DNA of 64,000 bases, from the NCBI RefSeq assembly GCF_001457035.1, contig NZ_KQ758619.1:434001-498000 (forward strand), written 5' to 3'. Both the position numbers and the translations under genes were made by a program. Positions 17,032 through 25,013 of the stretch are shown here, in pieces (the stretch's first letter is position 1; each line of letters starts with the position of its first letter). The DNA is from Fictibacillus enclensis. Lineage in GTDB: Bacteria > Bacillota > Bacilli > Bacillales > Fictibacillaceae. The notes beneath the pieces were generated by a model. It did not search any database and was not told where the DNA came from. It was given only the letters and a program-made list of their open reading frames with translations.

Positions 17032-17895
17032 ATGAACGAAAAATTAAATCAATACGTAAATGGCGTTTTTGCACCCTATAGCGGGGTGAAAAGTGTGGAT
17101 GAATTACAGGCTGATCTGCTGTCCGATCTGCAGGAGCGGTTCAACGAACTAAAAAAAGAAGGGAAGGACGATGAAACAGCGTTAGAGATGACGATTGACA
17201 GCATTGGTGATATTGAACAAACGGTACAGGAGGTTGCCAACCTCACCCGATCATTGGAGCGTCAGGTGTTGACCAACCTCAGCTCAAGCGACTTAACAAA
17301 TAGTGACTTTGCAGGTGTTACCGCACACAAAGGAAAGTTTGCGGGGAGCTCATTGCACGGCTCCGATTTCTCGGGCGCTGACTTGACCGGCAGCTCATTT
17401 AAGTCAAGCGATGTGCGTGAAGCCAATTTCAACAACGCTAATCTGACAGACTGCACTTTCTCCACCTTAGACCTCTCCAATTCAAGCTTCAACCATTCCA
17501 TCCTTGTGCGCACAACCTTCAGTAAGTCGTCGCTGGCCGGCGTCACATTCAGAGATATCACCATGACCGATGTAAAACTGACCATGACCGATCTTAGCAA
17601 AACCACCTTTGAAAATTGCACCTTTGATGGCGTAGATTTCACCAACTCTTCATTGGAAGGATTGAACCTGGACCATCAAACCTTTATCGGCGTCAAATTT
17701 GATAAGGCTGGGCTGAAAGACGTGACGTTCAGAGGCGCAACCCTCAAAAATGTATCCTTCAAGGGGCCAGCTTTGTCCAAGAGATTTTACCGTGCGATCA
17801 AAACCATCTGCTTTGACGAGGCAAGAATGGATAAACTCACATATGCCGCGCTTAAAGGCCTGGAAGCCGATTTATCAAAGGTAACCGTTATTTAA
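17032..17895 (+). CDS. HAAS-like N-terminal domain fused to pentapeptide repeats
   Basis: A protein of 287 residues. Residues 1-75 resemble the HAAS/DUF1700 signalling domain that accompanies PadR regulators (MNEKLNQYVNGVFAPY, then LQADLLSDLQERFNELKKEGKD and MTIDSIGDIEQTV). In place of the usual membrane segments, residues about 80-265 form a right-handed pentapeptide-repeat helix with many A/S-N/D-F/L-x-x units (LTNSDFAGV, LHGSDFSGADLTGSSF, NFNNANLTDC). It has no membrane segments. Probable role: a partner or sensor of PadR in controlling the downstream exporter; a protective role, as known for pentapeptide proteins guarding gyrase, is another option. Confidence 0.8.
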   Translation: MNEKLNQYVNGVFAPYSGVKSVDELQADLLSDLQERFNELKKEGKDDETALEMTIDSIGDIEQTVQEVANLTRSLERQVLTNLSSSDLTNSDFAGVTAHKGKFAGSSLHGSDFSGADLTGSSFKSSDVREANFNNANLTDCTFSTLDLSNSSFNHSILVRTTFSKSSLAGVTFRDITMTDVKLTMTDLSKTTFENCTFDGVDFTNSSLEGLNLDHQTFIGVKFDKAGLKDVTFRGATLKNVSFKGPALSKRFYRAIKTICFDEARMDKLTYAALKGLEADLSKVTVI

Positions 17896-17921
17896 GGAGT
17901 TTAGAATAGGAGGAGAAGAGG

Positions 17922-18689
17922 ATGCAAAACCAGTCCATTCAGGTAAAAGGTTTGCAAAAGTCCTATAAGAATCTTCATGTATTAAAGGGTGTGGATTTCG
18001 AGGTGGAAAAGGGCAGTATTTTTGCCCTGCTCGGTTCTAACGGAGCGGGCAAGACGACCATCGTCAAAATCCTCTCTACGCTGATCAAACCGGATGAGGG
18101 CACGGCCACCGTAAACGGATTCGAGGTCGTGTCAAAGAGCGAGAATGTGAGGAAGTCGATCAGCCTGACGGGGCAATTTGCCGCCGTGGATGAGGTGTTG
18201 ACCGGGCGGGAAAATCTGATCATGATCGCCAGACTCCGGCACCTTGAGCAGCCCCGTCAGGTTGCGGATGAACTGCTGCAGCGCTTCGGGTTGACCGAGG
18301 CCGCAAATCGCAGAGCGTCTACTTATTCAGGCGGTATGCGCCGAAGGCTCGACATTGCGATGAGCCTGATCGGCAAACCGCAGATTATATTCCTCGACGA
18401 ACCGACGACCGGGCTGGACCCCGAGGCGCGTATCGAGGTTTGGAAGGTCGTCAAAGAACTGGCGGACAGAGGAACGACGGTATTCCTGACCACTCAGTAT
18501 TTGGAGGAGGCAGAACAGCTTGCCGACAAAATTGCCATCCTGCATGAGGGCAGGGTGATTGCCAGCGGTACGCTCCAGGAACTGAAAAAGCTATTCCCGC
18601 CTGCGAAGGTAGAGTATGTAGAAAAACAACCTTCATTGGAAGAAATATTCCTCACGATCATCAATAAAAAGGAGGAAAAATTAGGATGA
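17922..18689 (+). CDS. ABC-2 type exporter, ATP-binding subunit
   Basis: The 255-residue protein has all ATPase motifs: Walker A GSNGAGKTT (about residues 38-46), signature YSGGMRRRLDIA, Walker B IIFLDEPTTGLDP, and the switch His replaced by Gln in LTTQYLEEAE. That TTQ is typical of DrrA-like drug and antibiotic exporters. It overlaps the membrane subunit by 4 bp. Together with the PadR regulator this suggests an inducible efflux pump; the substrate is unknown. Confidence 0.93.
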   Translation: MQNQSIQVKGLQKSYKNLHVLKGVDFEVEKGSIFALLGSNGAGKTTIVKILSTLIKPDEGTATVNGFEVVSKSENVRKSISLTGQFAAVDEVLTGRENLIMIARLRHLEQPRQVADELLQRFGLTEAANRRASTYSGGMRRRLDIAMSLIGKPQIIFLDEPTTGLDPEARIEVWKVVKELADRGTTVFLTTQYLEEAEQLADKIAILHEGRVIASGTLQELKKLFPPAKVEYVEKQPSLEEIFLTIINKKEEKLG

Positions 18690-19444
18690 ATAAACATTTC
18701 TTCAGTGACATGGGTGTTATGCTTGGACGGTCGATGCGCCATATTTCGCGAAGCTTGGACACTATAATTACGGTCACGATTACGCCAATCGCACTATTGC
18801 TGCTGTTCGTTTATGTGTTTGGCGGTGCCATTAAAACCGGCACGGATAATTATGTGAACTACCTGATGCCCGGCATATTGCTGATCGCGGTTGCGAGTGG
18901 TATATCTTATACGGCTTACCGCCTGTTTCTGGATAAGTCAAAGGGGATCTTTGAACGATTTCACTCCATGCCGATTGCGCGTTCCACTGTGCTGTGGGGG
19001 CACGTCCTAACCTCGCTCGTATCCAACGCCCTTTCTGTTATCATCATCATTCTCGTAGCGCTCATCATGGGCTTTCGCTCACCGGCAGGGGTGCTCTCAT
19101 GGCTCGCTGTAGCCGGTATCATTACACTGTTTACCCTCGCCCTCACTTGGATCGCAGCGATTGCCGGACTGTCCGCCAAATCAGTGGACGGTGTCAGCGC
19201 CTTTTCCTACCCGTTAATCTTCCTGCCGTTTATCAGCTCAGCGTTTGTACCCACCGAATCAATGCCGTCCGCCGTCCGCGCCTTTGCCGAAAACCAGCCC
19301 GTAACCTCGATCGTGGAGTCCATTCGTGCGCTGCTGTCAAACCAGCCGGTGGGAAACGAGATATGGATAGCGCTGGCATGGTGCGTGGGAATTATGATTG
19401 TAGCTTATTTCTTTGCGATGAGGGCGTATAAAGCACGAATATGA
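18686..19444 (+). CDS. ABC-2 type exporter, membrane subunit
   Basis: A 252-residue protein with six hydrophobic segments, the first at about residues 29-50 (TVTITPIALLLLFVYVFGG), and a DrrB-like layout with a long cytoplasmic loop (DKSKGIFERFHSMPIARST). It works with the ATPase encoded just upstream, from which its ATG overlaps the stop. It is the last gene of the PadR operon, followed by a bidirectional terminator. Confidence 0.92.
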   Translation: MNKHFFSDMGVMLGRSMRHISRSLDTIITVTITPIALLLLFVYVFGGAIKTGTDNYVNYLMPGILLIAVASGISYTAYRLFLDKSKGIFERFHSMPIARSTVLWGHVLTSLVSNALSVIIIILVALIMGFRSPAGVLSWLAVAGIITLFTLALTWIAAIAGLSAKSVDGVSAFSYPLIFLPFISSAFVPTESMPSAVRAFAENQPVTSIVESIRALLSNQPVGNEIWIALAWCVGIMIVAYFFAMRAYKARI

Positions 19445-19461
19445 AGATTCAAACGAAAAAA

Positions 19462-19498
19462 TAGGAAACCCTACTTATCAGGGTTTCCTAGGCTTTTT
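19462..19498. terminator. Bidirectional terminator between convergent genes
   Basis: The 11-bp stem TAGGAAACCCT / AGGGTTTCCTA has a 7-nt loop and is flanked by A- and T-rich runs. It lies between the exporter gene and the convergent small membrane gene, overlapping the last codons of the latter. Confidence 0.88.
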
Positions 19499-19760
19499 TT
19501 CGCTTATCCAAATACTTAACAAAAGCAACGATCGCCACACCGGCAGTAATGCCCCAGGTCAAAAAGAAGGCGAGACCAAGTCCGATGTTCGCATCCGCAG
19601 TGGGATGTTTAGCATCATCATACAGGGCATAGGCGAGCGGGAAAGCCGAAACAAACAAAGCCAAATACAAAAGAAAGCTTTTCGAAAACGTTCGGTTCCT
19701 GATCGTCTGGTGCAACGCAATGAACGACACCGCAAGTAAAAGAAATGTAAGGATAGACAT
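19488..19760 (-). CDS. Small three-helix membrane protein
   Basis: The 90-residue protein is almost wholly hydrophobic, with three predicted helices: about residues 2-19, 27-47 and 58-80. It ends in a positively charged tail (KYLDKRKKA), so the C-terminus is probably cytoplasmic. GGAGGA precedes the ATG. No family is recognised and it has no operon partner. Confidence 0.7.
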   Translation of the reverse strand: MSILTFLLLAVSFIALHQTIRNRTFSKSFLLYLALFVSAFPLAYALYDDAKHPTADANIGLGLAFFLTWGITAGVAIVAFVKYLDKRKKA

Positions 19761-19812
19761 GGAGATTCCTCCTGATCCTTAAATATACATACCTCTTATT
19801 TTACGATACGTT

Positions 19813-20307
19813 CTAATGATTGGTGCCTTGATTTACCTTTGTGCTGTTCAGTTTCTTCAGCACCTTGATCCGATCCAGGTGCATGCCCTCATGATACAAA
19901 TTACAGCTCAAAAACTCTTCGACCGTAGACATATACAGTCCCTGGGAAGTGGTATAGTCTTCAGCTGTCTTCTCCTTCAAACGGCCGCTGAACGTATTTT
20001 CGATCCGGTCTATCTGATTCTCCAATAGCTCCAGAATTTCAGATAGACTGACCGGCATCCTTTGTCCGTTTTCCGGCTTTGTACCGGGGTTGAAAAGGGA
20101 CGGAAACACCTCGGGCATCACCCAGTCTTCTTTGGCAAAATAAAAGGCATTCCTCTCTAGAATGTTATAAATATGCCCCAGGTTCCACTTGATGTTGTTA
20201 TTAAAACCGTCTGGGATAATCTGGGACTGTTCCTCGCTCAAACCCTCGACAAGTTTCAGCGTGTTACCTCTGACAAATCGCAGCTGTGTAAAAAGATACT
20301 CGCTCAT
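19813..20307 (-). CDS. DinB/YfiT-like four-helix protein
   Basis: A 164-residue protein of the DinB superfamily. The metal-binding histidines are visible in the WNLGHIYN motif (near residue 45) and the late NLYHEGMHLDRI motif. DinB-like proteins are thiol S-transferases or nucleases or remain unassigned; many bacillithiol transferases belong here. Its start overlaps the stop of the upstream VOC gene by 4 bp (ATGA), so the two work or are regulated together, perhaps in detoxification of an electrophile or antibiotic. Confidence 0.85.
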   Translation of the reverse strand: MSEYLFTQLRFVRGNTLKLVEGLSEEQSQIIPDGFNNNIKWNLGHIYNILERNAFYFAKEDWVMPEVFPSLFNPGTKPENGQRMPVSLSEILELLENQIDRIENTFSGRLKEKTAEDYTTSQGLYMSTVEEFLSCNLYHEGMHLDRIKVLKKLNSTKVNQGTNH

Positions 20308-20777
20308 TTGTCATTCTCCAATAGTTCAAAAATGATCTTCAAATCCTTGAACGTATCCATATAGGCGTACCGTCCGCCGGTATACTCTCCCTTTTGAAGG
20401 AGGGACATGTTTTTGCCTTCCATCAGCATCACTTTTTCTCTCATACCCTCGACCACAAACGCGATATGATGCGGGCCTTCTCCATGCTCATCAAGATACT
20501 CCCGCCAGGTGCTTGGTTTTTCATCCGGCTGGATCAGTTCCAGCTGCAAGGAACCCATGTCAAAAAAGGCCAGCATGGCGCGTGCCTCGGAAGGCTTGCC
20601 CCTGTATTCGGTTTGGGCGATGTCTGCACTATCCGTCCAGTTGCACGGCGGCTTTTCCACGCCAAAAAAGTCGGCGTACGCCTGTGCCGTCTTTTCAATG
20701 TCATGAACGAGAATCCCGATTTGCGTAATCACGTTCGTCCCCAAAATGTTAGCTGGTGATTGCGTTTGATTTTGCAT
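20304..20777 (-). CDS. VOC-superfamily protein
   Basis: The start at 20777 is chosen because GGGAGAGG precedes that ATG; the frame extends upstream but without an RBS. The 157-residue protein resembles methylmalonyl-CoA epimerase-like VOC proteins: TQIGILVHDIEKTAQAYADFFG at the N-terminus, GSLQLELIQP, then GPHHIAFVVEGM, with the usual His/Glu metal ligands. The epimerase itself is unlikely without pathway genes. It is coupled to the DinB-like gene. Confidence 0.85.
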   Translation of the reverse strand: MQNQTQSPANILGTNVITQIGILVHDIEKTAQAYADFFGVEKPPCNWTDSADIAQTEYRGKPSEARAMLAFFDMGSLQLELIQPDEKPSTWREYLDEHGEGPHHIAFVVEGMREKVMLMEGKNMSLLQKGEYTGGRYAYMDTFKDLKIIFELLENDK

Positions 20778-20927
20778 GCGAACCTCTCCCTTATGAATTT
20801 TATGTACACCTGTATATTCCATAGAAACCCAGCGAATCCCCCTTCGATTCCATCAAAAATATGTGATTGTAAGATACCCTTAACTATGTAACAATGGATT
20901 ACCTGAAAAGAAAGGGGGATGTGAAAA

Positions 20928-21123
20928 ATGAAGCATGGAACGGAATTTTCATACGATGAAGAAACTATTTTATCTGCAAAACAAACTCTTCAAGGATTAC
21001 TACCATCTATCCAAAAACAGTATGAGAAAGCGAAAGAGGGCAGCCCAGAAGACGATCATTGAAAGACGGATCAGGGCGATTGATCTCGCCATAGAGGCCT
21101 TAGAGGATTACATCCAAAAGTAA
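20928..21123 (+). pseudogene. Small gene apparently broken by a frameshift
   Basis: An ATG at 20928 with AAGGGGG 9 bp upstream starts MKHGTEFSYDEETILSAKQT and continues to GSPEDDH before a stop at 21060-21062. The adjacent frame continues at once with IIERRIRAIDLAIEALEDYIQK to a stop at 21123 and has no RBS of its own. The two pieces read as one helical protein of about 65 residues if a base is lost or gained near 21045-21060. It is either a real frameshift or a sequencing error. Family unknown. Confidence 0.6.
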
Positions 21124-21239
21124 TTGTCCTCTATTTTTTCGGTTCGACAAGAATTAGTTGCTTTTCGACATGGTTTAGTCACATATCACCACATTTTCAT
21201 AAACCAAGCTAAAAAAGCGTTCAAGATTTCTCTGCACGC

Positions 21240-21620
21240 TTACCTTTCATACAGCTCCAGTGGCAAACTATCCGGATCACTGAAAAACGTAAACCTTTTC
21301 CCAGTCCATTCATCCACCCGGACAGGCTCAACTGTCACTCCATGTTTCTCCAAATGTAAGACCGTTTCTTCAATATTCTCCACTTCAAACGCCAGATGCC
21401 GCAGTCCGCGGGCTTCCGGATAGCTTGGACGCTCCGGGGGGTTGGGGAAGGAAAACAGTTCAATTTGGGCATTCCCAATCTCCAGGTCCAGCTTATAGGA
21501 GTCTCGTTCTTCCCGGTAGACCTCATTGATCACACGCAAGCCCAGTATATTCACATAAAAGTTTTTGGAAGTTTCATAGTCGGAACAAATGATGGCGGCG
21601 TGATGAACTTTTGTAAGCAT
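21240..21620 (-). CDS. VOC-superfamily protein (SMU1112c/YaeR-like)
   Basis: A 126-residue protein starting at 21620, where AAAGGAGAG precedes the ATG; longer frames upstream lack a start signal. The sequence follows the YaeR/SMU1112c type: KVHHAAIICSDYETSKNFYVN, ELFSFPNPPERPSYPEARGLRHLAFEV and FFSDPDSLPLELYE. The His near the start, the central His and the final Glu are the expected metal ligands. The physiological reaction is unknown. Single gene. Confidence 0.88.
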   Translation of the reverse strand: MLTKVHHAAIICSDYETSKNFYVNILGLRVINEVYREERDSYKLDLEIGNAQIELFSFPNPPERPSYPEARGLRHLAFEVENIEETVLHLEKHGVTVEPVRVDEWTGKRFTFFSDPDSLPLELYER

Positions 21621-22007
21621 GATCTCTCCTTTATCTAAGTAAAGCCGGCTACAATCGCTGGCTTTTAATATCTCTATTTTTCGGCTGCAAGGTCCACTGA
21701 ATGCACTTCCCAAGGATTTTCAATAAGTGATGATCAAACAGTATGGCGAATACTTTCAATGAAGAGCACCTCCAACTACTTTTATAAACACTACCTTCAA
21801 ATCCAATCAATTGAGGGAATCTTATCTATAAGAGTTTTACTTGCAGCCCTTATTTCCTCATTAGAAAACTAAAAAGCAAATGGCACCAGTTGAAATTCAT
21901 GTACTATCATCAGATGGCAAGAGATTGCCTTGACCCTAAATTAAAGGAAAGTTTAATACAAAAAGCCAATTACCACAGAAGTAATTTTAGCTATTAGAAT
22001 TAAGGAG
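21621..22007. other. Spacer with a short open frame on the plus strand
   Basis: A plus-strand frame open over about 21820-21994 encodes a helical tail (MYYHQMARDCLDPKLKESL from the only ATG at about 21899, ending NYHRSNFSY). It has no RBS before that ATG, so it may be a gene remnant. The terminator at 22.01 kb follows in the same direction. Confidence 0.3.
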
Positions 22008-22036
22008 GAGAGTGCAGGAAATCTGCACTCCCTTTT
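22008..22036. terminator. Bidirectional terminator
   Basis: GGAGAGTGCAG-GAAAT-CTGCACTCCC is followed on the plus strand by TTTTTTATTT, and lies directly behind the stop codon of the convergent GH43 gene. The stem is nearly the same as that at 15.32 kb. Confidence 0.8.
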
Positions 22037-23869
22037 TTATTTCGTTTGATTTAGTGTGAAATAATCCAGATCTACCGCACCTCGGCTCTTGCTAAACGAA
22101 ATATCATTTTTTCCTTTTTTAAGCTTTACCTTTACCGCTGTTTCCTTCCACTTGTCACTGCCTTCACCTTTATATAGGATCAATGATTTTTTTCCATTAA
22201 CGTGAAGCACCTGAACTGCATTAATGCCTTTAGGCTGTTTATACCGGATGTTCATCTCATACGTACCCGATTTCTCAACAGAGATGGGAAATCGAACGGA
22301 ACTGTTATGTGCAGACATCAAACCGACCGCTTGATGATTGGCCGCATCATACTCATTCACAACCTTGGCGTTCTTCAAGTATCCAAGCTCTGCTTCATAC
22401 TGAAAAACCTTCGTCTTCTTCGGGACCAGATCAATCCGGTCAATTTCGGCAAAAAGCGTTCCTTTGGATAACTTGATTTTATTCTCACCAGCATTCAGAT
22501 GAACTTCTTGTTCGGCATCTCGCCATGTATCCCAGCCATAGCTTGGATACGCAGCTTCACCCAAGGATTTTCCGTTCAACGCCAAAACATGGGTAGAGGT
22601 TTCACCCATGCCATTGGAATACCGAACTTTTAGTGTATAGTCTCCAGGTGCTGCATCCACTTTAAATTCCACAAAGCTATCGTTGTAATCAATCATGCCG
22701 ACCTTGCTGCCGCCGGAAGCACTCGTATTATTTACAATAGTAGCATGGTTTACTACTCCGTTTTCAGCTTCATAGGAATAAACCTTTCCAGGCAGAGCGG
22801 GGACAAGCTTTCCGCCATCTTCACCGGAAGGAGCACGCAACATTGTATCGGCAGGCAACGGAGTTCCGAAGTTCGGTGTACCATCCGCCTTCCACGTGAA
22901 TTCCTGTATCCTCACATTCCGGTTCCAGCCAGCTCCCTTGAACTTGGCGGCATGATAGACAATCCAGTCTTCCTTGCCGTCCGGTGACTTTACAATACTG
23001 TTATGACCCGGACCATAGACATTGTCGGCAGGACTGCTTTTAAACACCGGCTCAGGATTCTTTGCCCAATCTCCAGCTTTCAGAGGATCCTTCCCAGTCA
23101 ACTTCAGCATTCCCAAACAGTAGTCATCCGTCCAGCTGCCACTCGCCGAATAAACAATAAACACATCACCCTGTTTGTTCTTCAAAATTTCCGGTCCTTC
23201 ATTAATCAAAGGAGTGCCGTTCTTCTCCCATGGAAGCTCCGGCCGTGACAACTCAACTCGCTCACCGGAAATCGTCCATGGATTTTTCATCGGGGCAATA
23301 TAAATCTGCTGGCTGACGTTTTCATCACCTTCCCAGCCGGACCAGACAAAATAACGTTTGTTTTTGTATTCAAAAACCGTGCCGTCAATGGCCCACTTGT
23401 CCGATGGATCGGAAATTTTTCCAAGTTTGGTTCCCTTCGGATACGAGTACTTGCCGAGCGGGTCAGAGCCTTCGGATTCCAGCACATACATCCGCTGCTT
23501 GCCCATGTTTCCGTCACCGGCTGCGAAATAGATGTACCATCTGCCATCCAAAAAGTGCAGCTCTGGTGCCCAGATGTTGCCGCTGTTTTCCGCACCGGAA
23601 TCCGGCGTCCATACCACCTTTTTCTCAGCATCATCCAGACCGGTCAGCGTCTTGGATTTCCGGATAGTCAAGTTGTTGCCGGTCGTCTGCATGTAATAGT
23701 AGTAGCCGTCTGTGTGCTTCACCACCCAGGGGTCGGCACCATCACCAACTACGGGGTTCTTAAACAGCTTCATTTCTGTGGATGGAGCACTTGCAGATGA
23801 AGGGGAGGGGAAAAGAAAAGCTACTATTAATAAGCCCAAAGTAAACGCATACATTTTTCTAATCTTCAA
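22037..23869 (-). CDS. Secreted GH43-type glycosidase with two carbohydrate-binding modules
   Basis: A protein of 610 residues. The signal peptide is residues 1-28 (YAFTLGLLIVAFLFPSPSSASA). Residues about 33-345 are a five-bladed propeller with the three GH43 acidic residues in their motifs: Asp46 (GDGADPWVV, base), Asp162 (AIDGTVFEY, pKa modulator) and Glu224 (INEGPEIL, acid). Two CBM6/CBM35-like beta-sandwiches follow, about 365-485 (YEAENGVVNHATI) and 490-610 (YEAELGYLKNAKV). Such enzymes remove alpha-L-arabinose or beta-xylose from plant hemicellulose. Substrate preference cannot be read here. Single gene on the minus strand. Confidence 0.9.
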   Translation of the reverse strand: MKIRKMYAFTLGLLIVAFLFPSPSSASAPSTEMKLFKNPVVGDGADPWVVKHTDGYYYYMQTTGNNLTIRKSKTLTGLDDAEKKVVWTPDSGAENSGNIWAPELHFLDGRWYIYFAAGDGNMGKQRMYVLESEGSDPLGKYSYPKGTKLGKISDPSDKWAIDGTVFEYKNKRYFVWSGWEGDENVSQQIYIAPMKNPWTISGERVELSRPELPWEKNGTPLINEGPEILKNKQGDVFIVYSASGSWTDDYCLGMLKLTGKDPLKAGDWAKNPEPVFKSSPADNVYGPGHNSIVKSPDGKEDWIVYHAAKFKGAGWNRNVRIQEFTWKADGTPNFGTPLPADTMLRAPSGEDGGKLVPALPGKVYSYEAENGVVNHATIVNNTSASGGSKVGMIDYNDSFVEFKVDAAPGDYTLKVRYSNGMGETSTHVLALNGKSLGEAAYPSYGWDTWRDAEQEVHLNAGENKIKLSKGTLFAEIDRIDLVPKKTKVFQYEAELGYLKNAKVVNEYDAANHQAVGLMSAHNSSVRFPISVEKSGTYEMNIRYKQPKGINAVQVLHVNGKKSLILYKGEGSDKWKETAVKVKLKKGKNDISFSKSRGAVDLDYFTLNQTK

Positions 23870-24111
23870 TACACAACATCCTTTCCTAAAGTAAATTTTG
23901 ACTCCCTAAACCATTTCACAGAAAAGGCAGGATTCCTTCTTCTCCGCGGTTATTTCAAGACAGTAATCGTGTTTCGACAAAACTTGGGAAAATTCAGCAA
24001 AAATCTACACAGATATTCCGGGACTGAATGATCTATTTTCCCAATACAGAAATAGACAAATCTAGGTTATCATACCTATAGACCCATTAAATAGAGCAGG
24101 AGATAACGTAC

Positions 24112-24228
24112 ATGACCGACGACTTGAGTTTCTTCCGGGGTTGTATGTGGGGGTTGGGGATGTCATTGCCGATCTGGCTATTGATTTTTTTGACTGTTCA
24201 ATTACATCACGATTTAAAAAACAACTAA
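24112..24228 (+). CDS. Tiny membrane protein of 38 residues
   Basis: ATG at 24112 is preceded by CAGGAG at normal distance. The product, beginning MTDDLSFFRGCMWGLGMS, has one helix (about 12-30, through PIWLLIFLTVQ) and a polar tail ending HHDLKNN. Layout and size match small single-helix proteins common in Bacillus and phage genomes. A hairpin with weak T signal (ACGTCC...GGACGT) follows at about 24245. Confidence 0.5.
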   Translation: MTDDLSFFRGCMWGLGMSLPIWLLIFLTVQLHHDLKNN

Positions 24229-24295
24229 ACAACGACAAAAAACGTCCGATATAGTGGACGTACCATGAGTTTATAGAAGCCATAAAAGCAAAAAA

Positions 24296-24320
24296 GAGTG
24301 CGGCCAGGCACTCCCTTTTA
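24296..24320. terminator. Bidirectional terminator behind the DUF3846-like gene
   Basis: GAGTGC-GGCCA-GGCACTC is flanked by AAAAAA on the left and CCTTTT on the right. Read on the minus strand it ends the gene at 24328 with a good T run. Confidence 0.75.
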
Positions 24321-24327
24321 AATCACT

Positions 24328-24630
24328 TTATTTCCACTTCTTTAATTTAAGCTTAAGAACATGGGATACTTCTTCTGCTTCCGCTTCGCTTAAACTCTCA
24401 AACTGCCCTTGGTACTTGACGATAAAAAAAGTACTTGAGGGCTTTTTTTTGTTGTACGTCAGGTCGTAGCCTTCGTCAATGTTGCACACTAACCGATACT
24501 GCTGATGGAAATTGAGAATATCCACTGGTCCGCCAACCAGCTGTTCAAATTCCCTAGTTGAGTTCGGAATGTCGGTAATATACGGGCGTTTTTTTTCCGG
24601 CATTACCATCACGACGTGAAGTTCTGACAT
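24328..24630 (-). CDS. DUF3846-like small protein
   Basis: A 100-residue protein starting at 24630, where GGAGGAT precedes the ATG. It contains VMVMPEKKRPYITDIPNST, then VGGPVDIL and YRLVCNIDEGYDLTYN, the strand pattern I associate with DUF3846, a phage- and plasmid-linked domain often found near antirestriction-type genes. No catalytic residues are known. Isolated gene just upstream of the polysaccharide operon. Confidence 0.6.
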   Translation of the reverse strand: MSELHVVMVMPEKKRPYITDIPNSTREFEQLVGGPVDILNFHQQYRLVCNIDEGYDLTYNKKKPSSTFFIVKYQGQFESLSEAEAEEVSHVLKLKLKKWK

Positions 24631-24825
24631 AATCATCCTCCGGGTGTCCATTGTTAAGTTCTTTAAAAAGAACTACTTTAGTTTATTAAACCATATATCC
24701 TACACCAAATAAATGGTTTAATACAAAATATACCACATTATGAGTAATAGGTCCTATAAAAAGAACAATGATTTTAAGTTGTAACTATTAATTTTAAGTG
24801 TATAGTTCCTATTTCATGAAAACAT

Positions 24826-24882
24826 TATAATACGCAGTGAGGAGGATAACCAGTGGAAAATAGAGTGGAAGATATTTCATAA
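24826..24882 (+). promoter_or_regulatory. Upstream -10 box and mini-ORF in the polysaccharide operon leader
   Basis: TATAAT (24826-24831) has no good -35 box. It is followed by GGAGG (24841-24845) and a 9-codon frame from GTG 24853 (ENRVEDIS then TAA 24880-24882). This could be a leader peptide or the remains of a gene start. Confidence 0.3.
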
Positions 24883-24939
24883 AATTATTCAGGGAAAACA
24901 AAATATGAAAATTTTTTACAAAAAATATAAAATCATGTC

Positions 24940-24967
24940 TTTAAATACCAAATTCCTATGCTATAAT
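24940..24967 (+). promoter_or_regulatory. Extended -10 promoter of the polysaccharide operon
   Basis: TGCTATAAT (24959-24967) is a perfect extended -10 element; TTTAAA at 24940 is a weak -35 box, spacer 16. It lies about 45 bp before the first gene, with GGAGGGTG as RBS. Confidence 0.6.
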
Positions 24968-25013
24968 ACAGCGTATGTGAAAATTTTACTTATACATAAT
25001 TTCGGAGGGTGTT

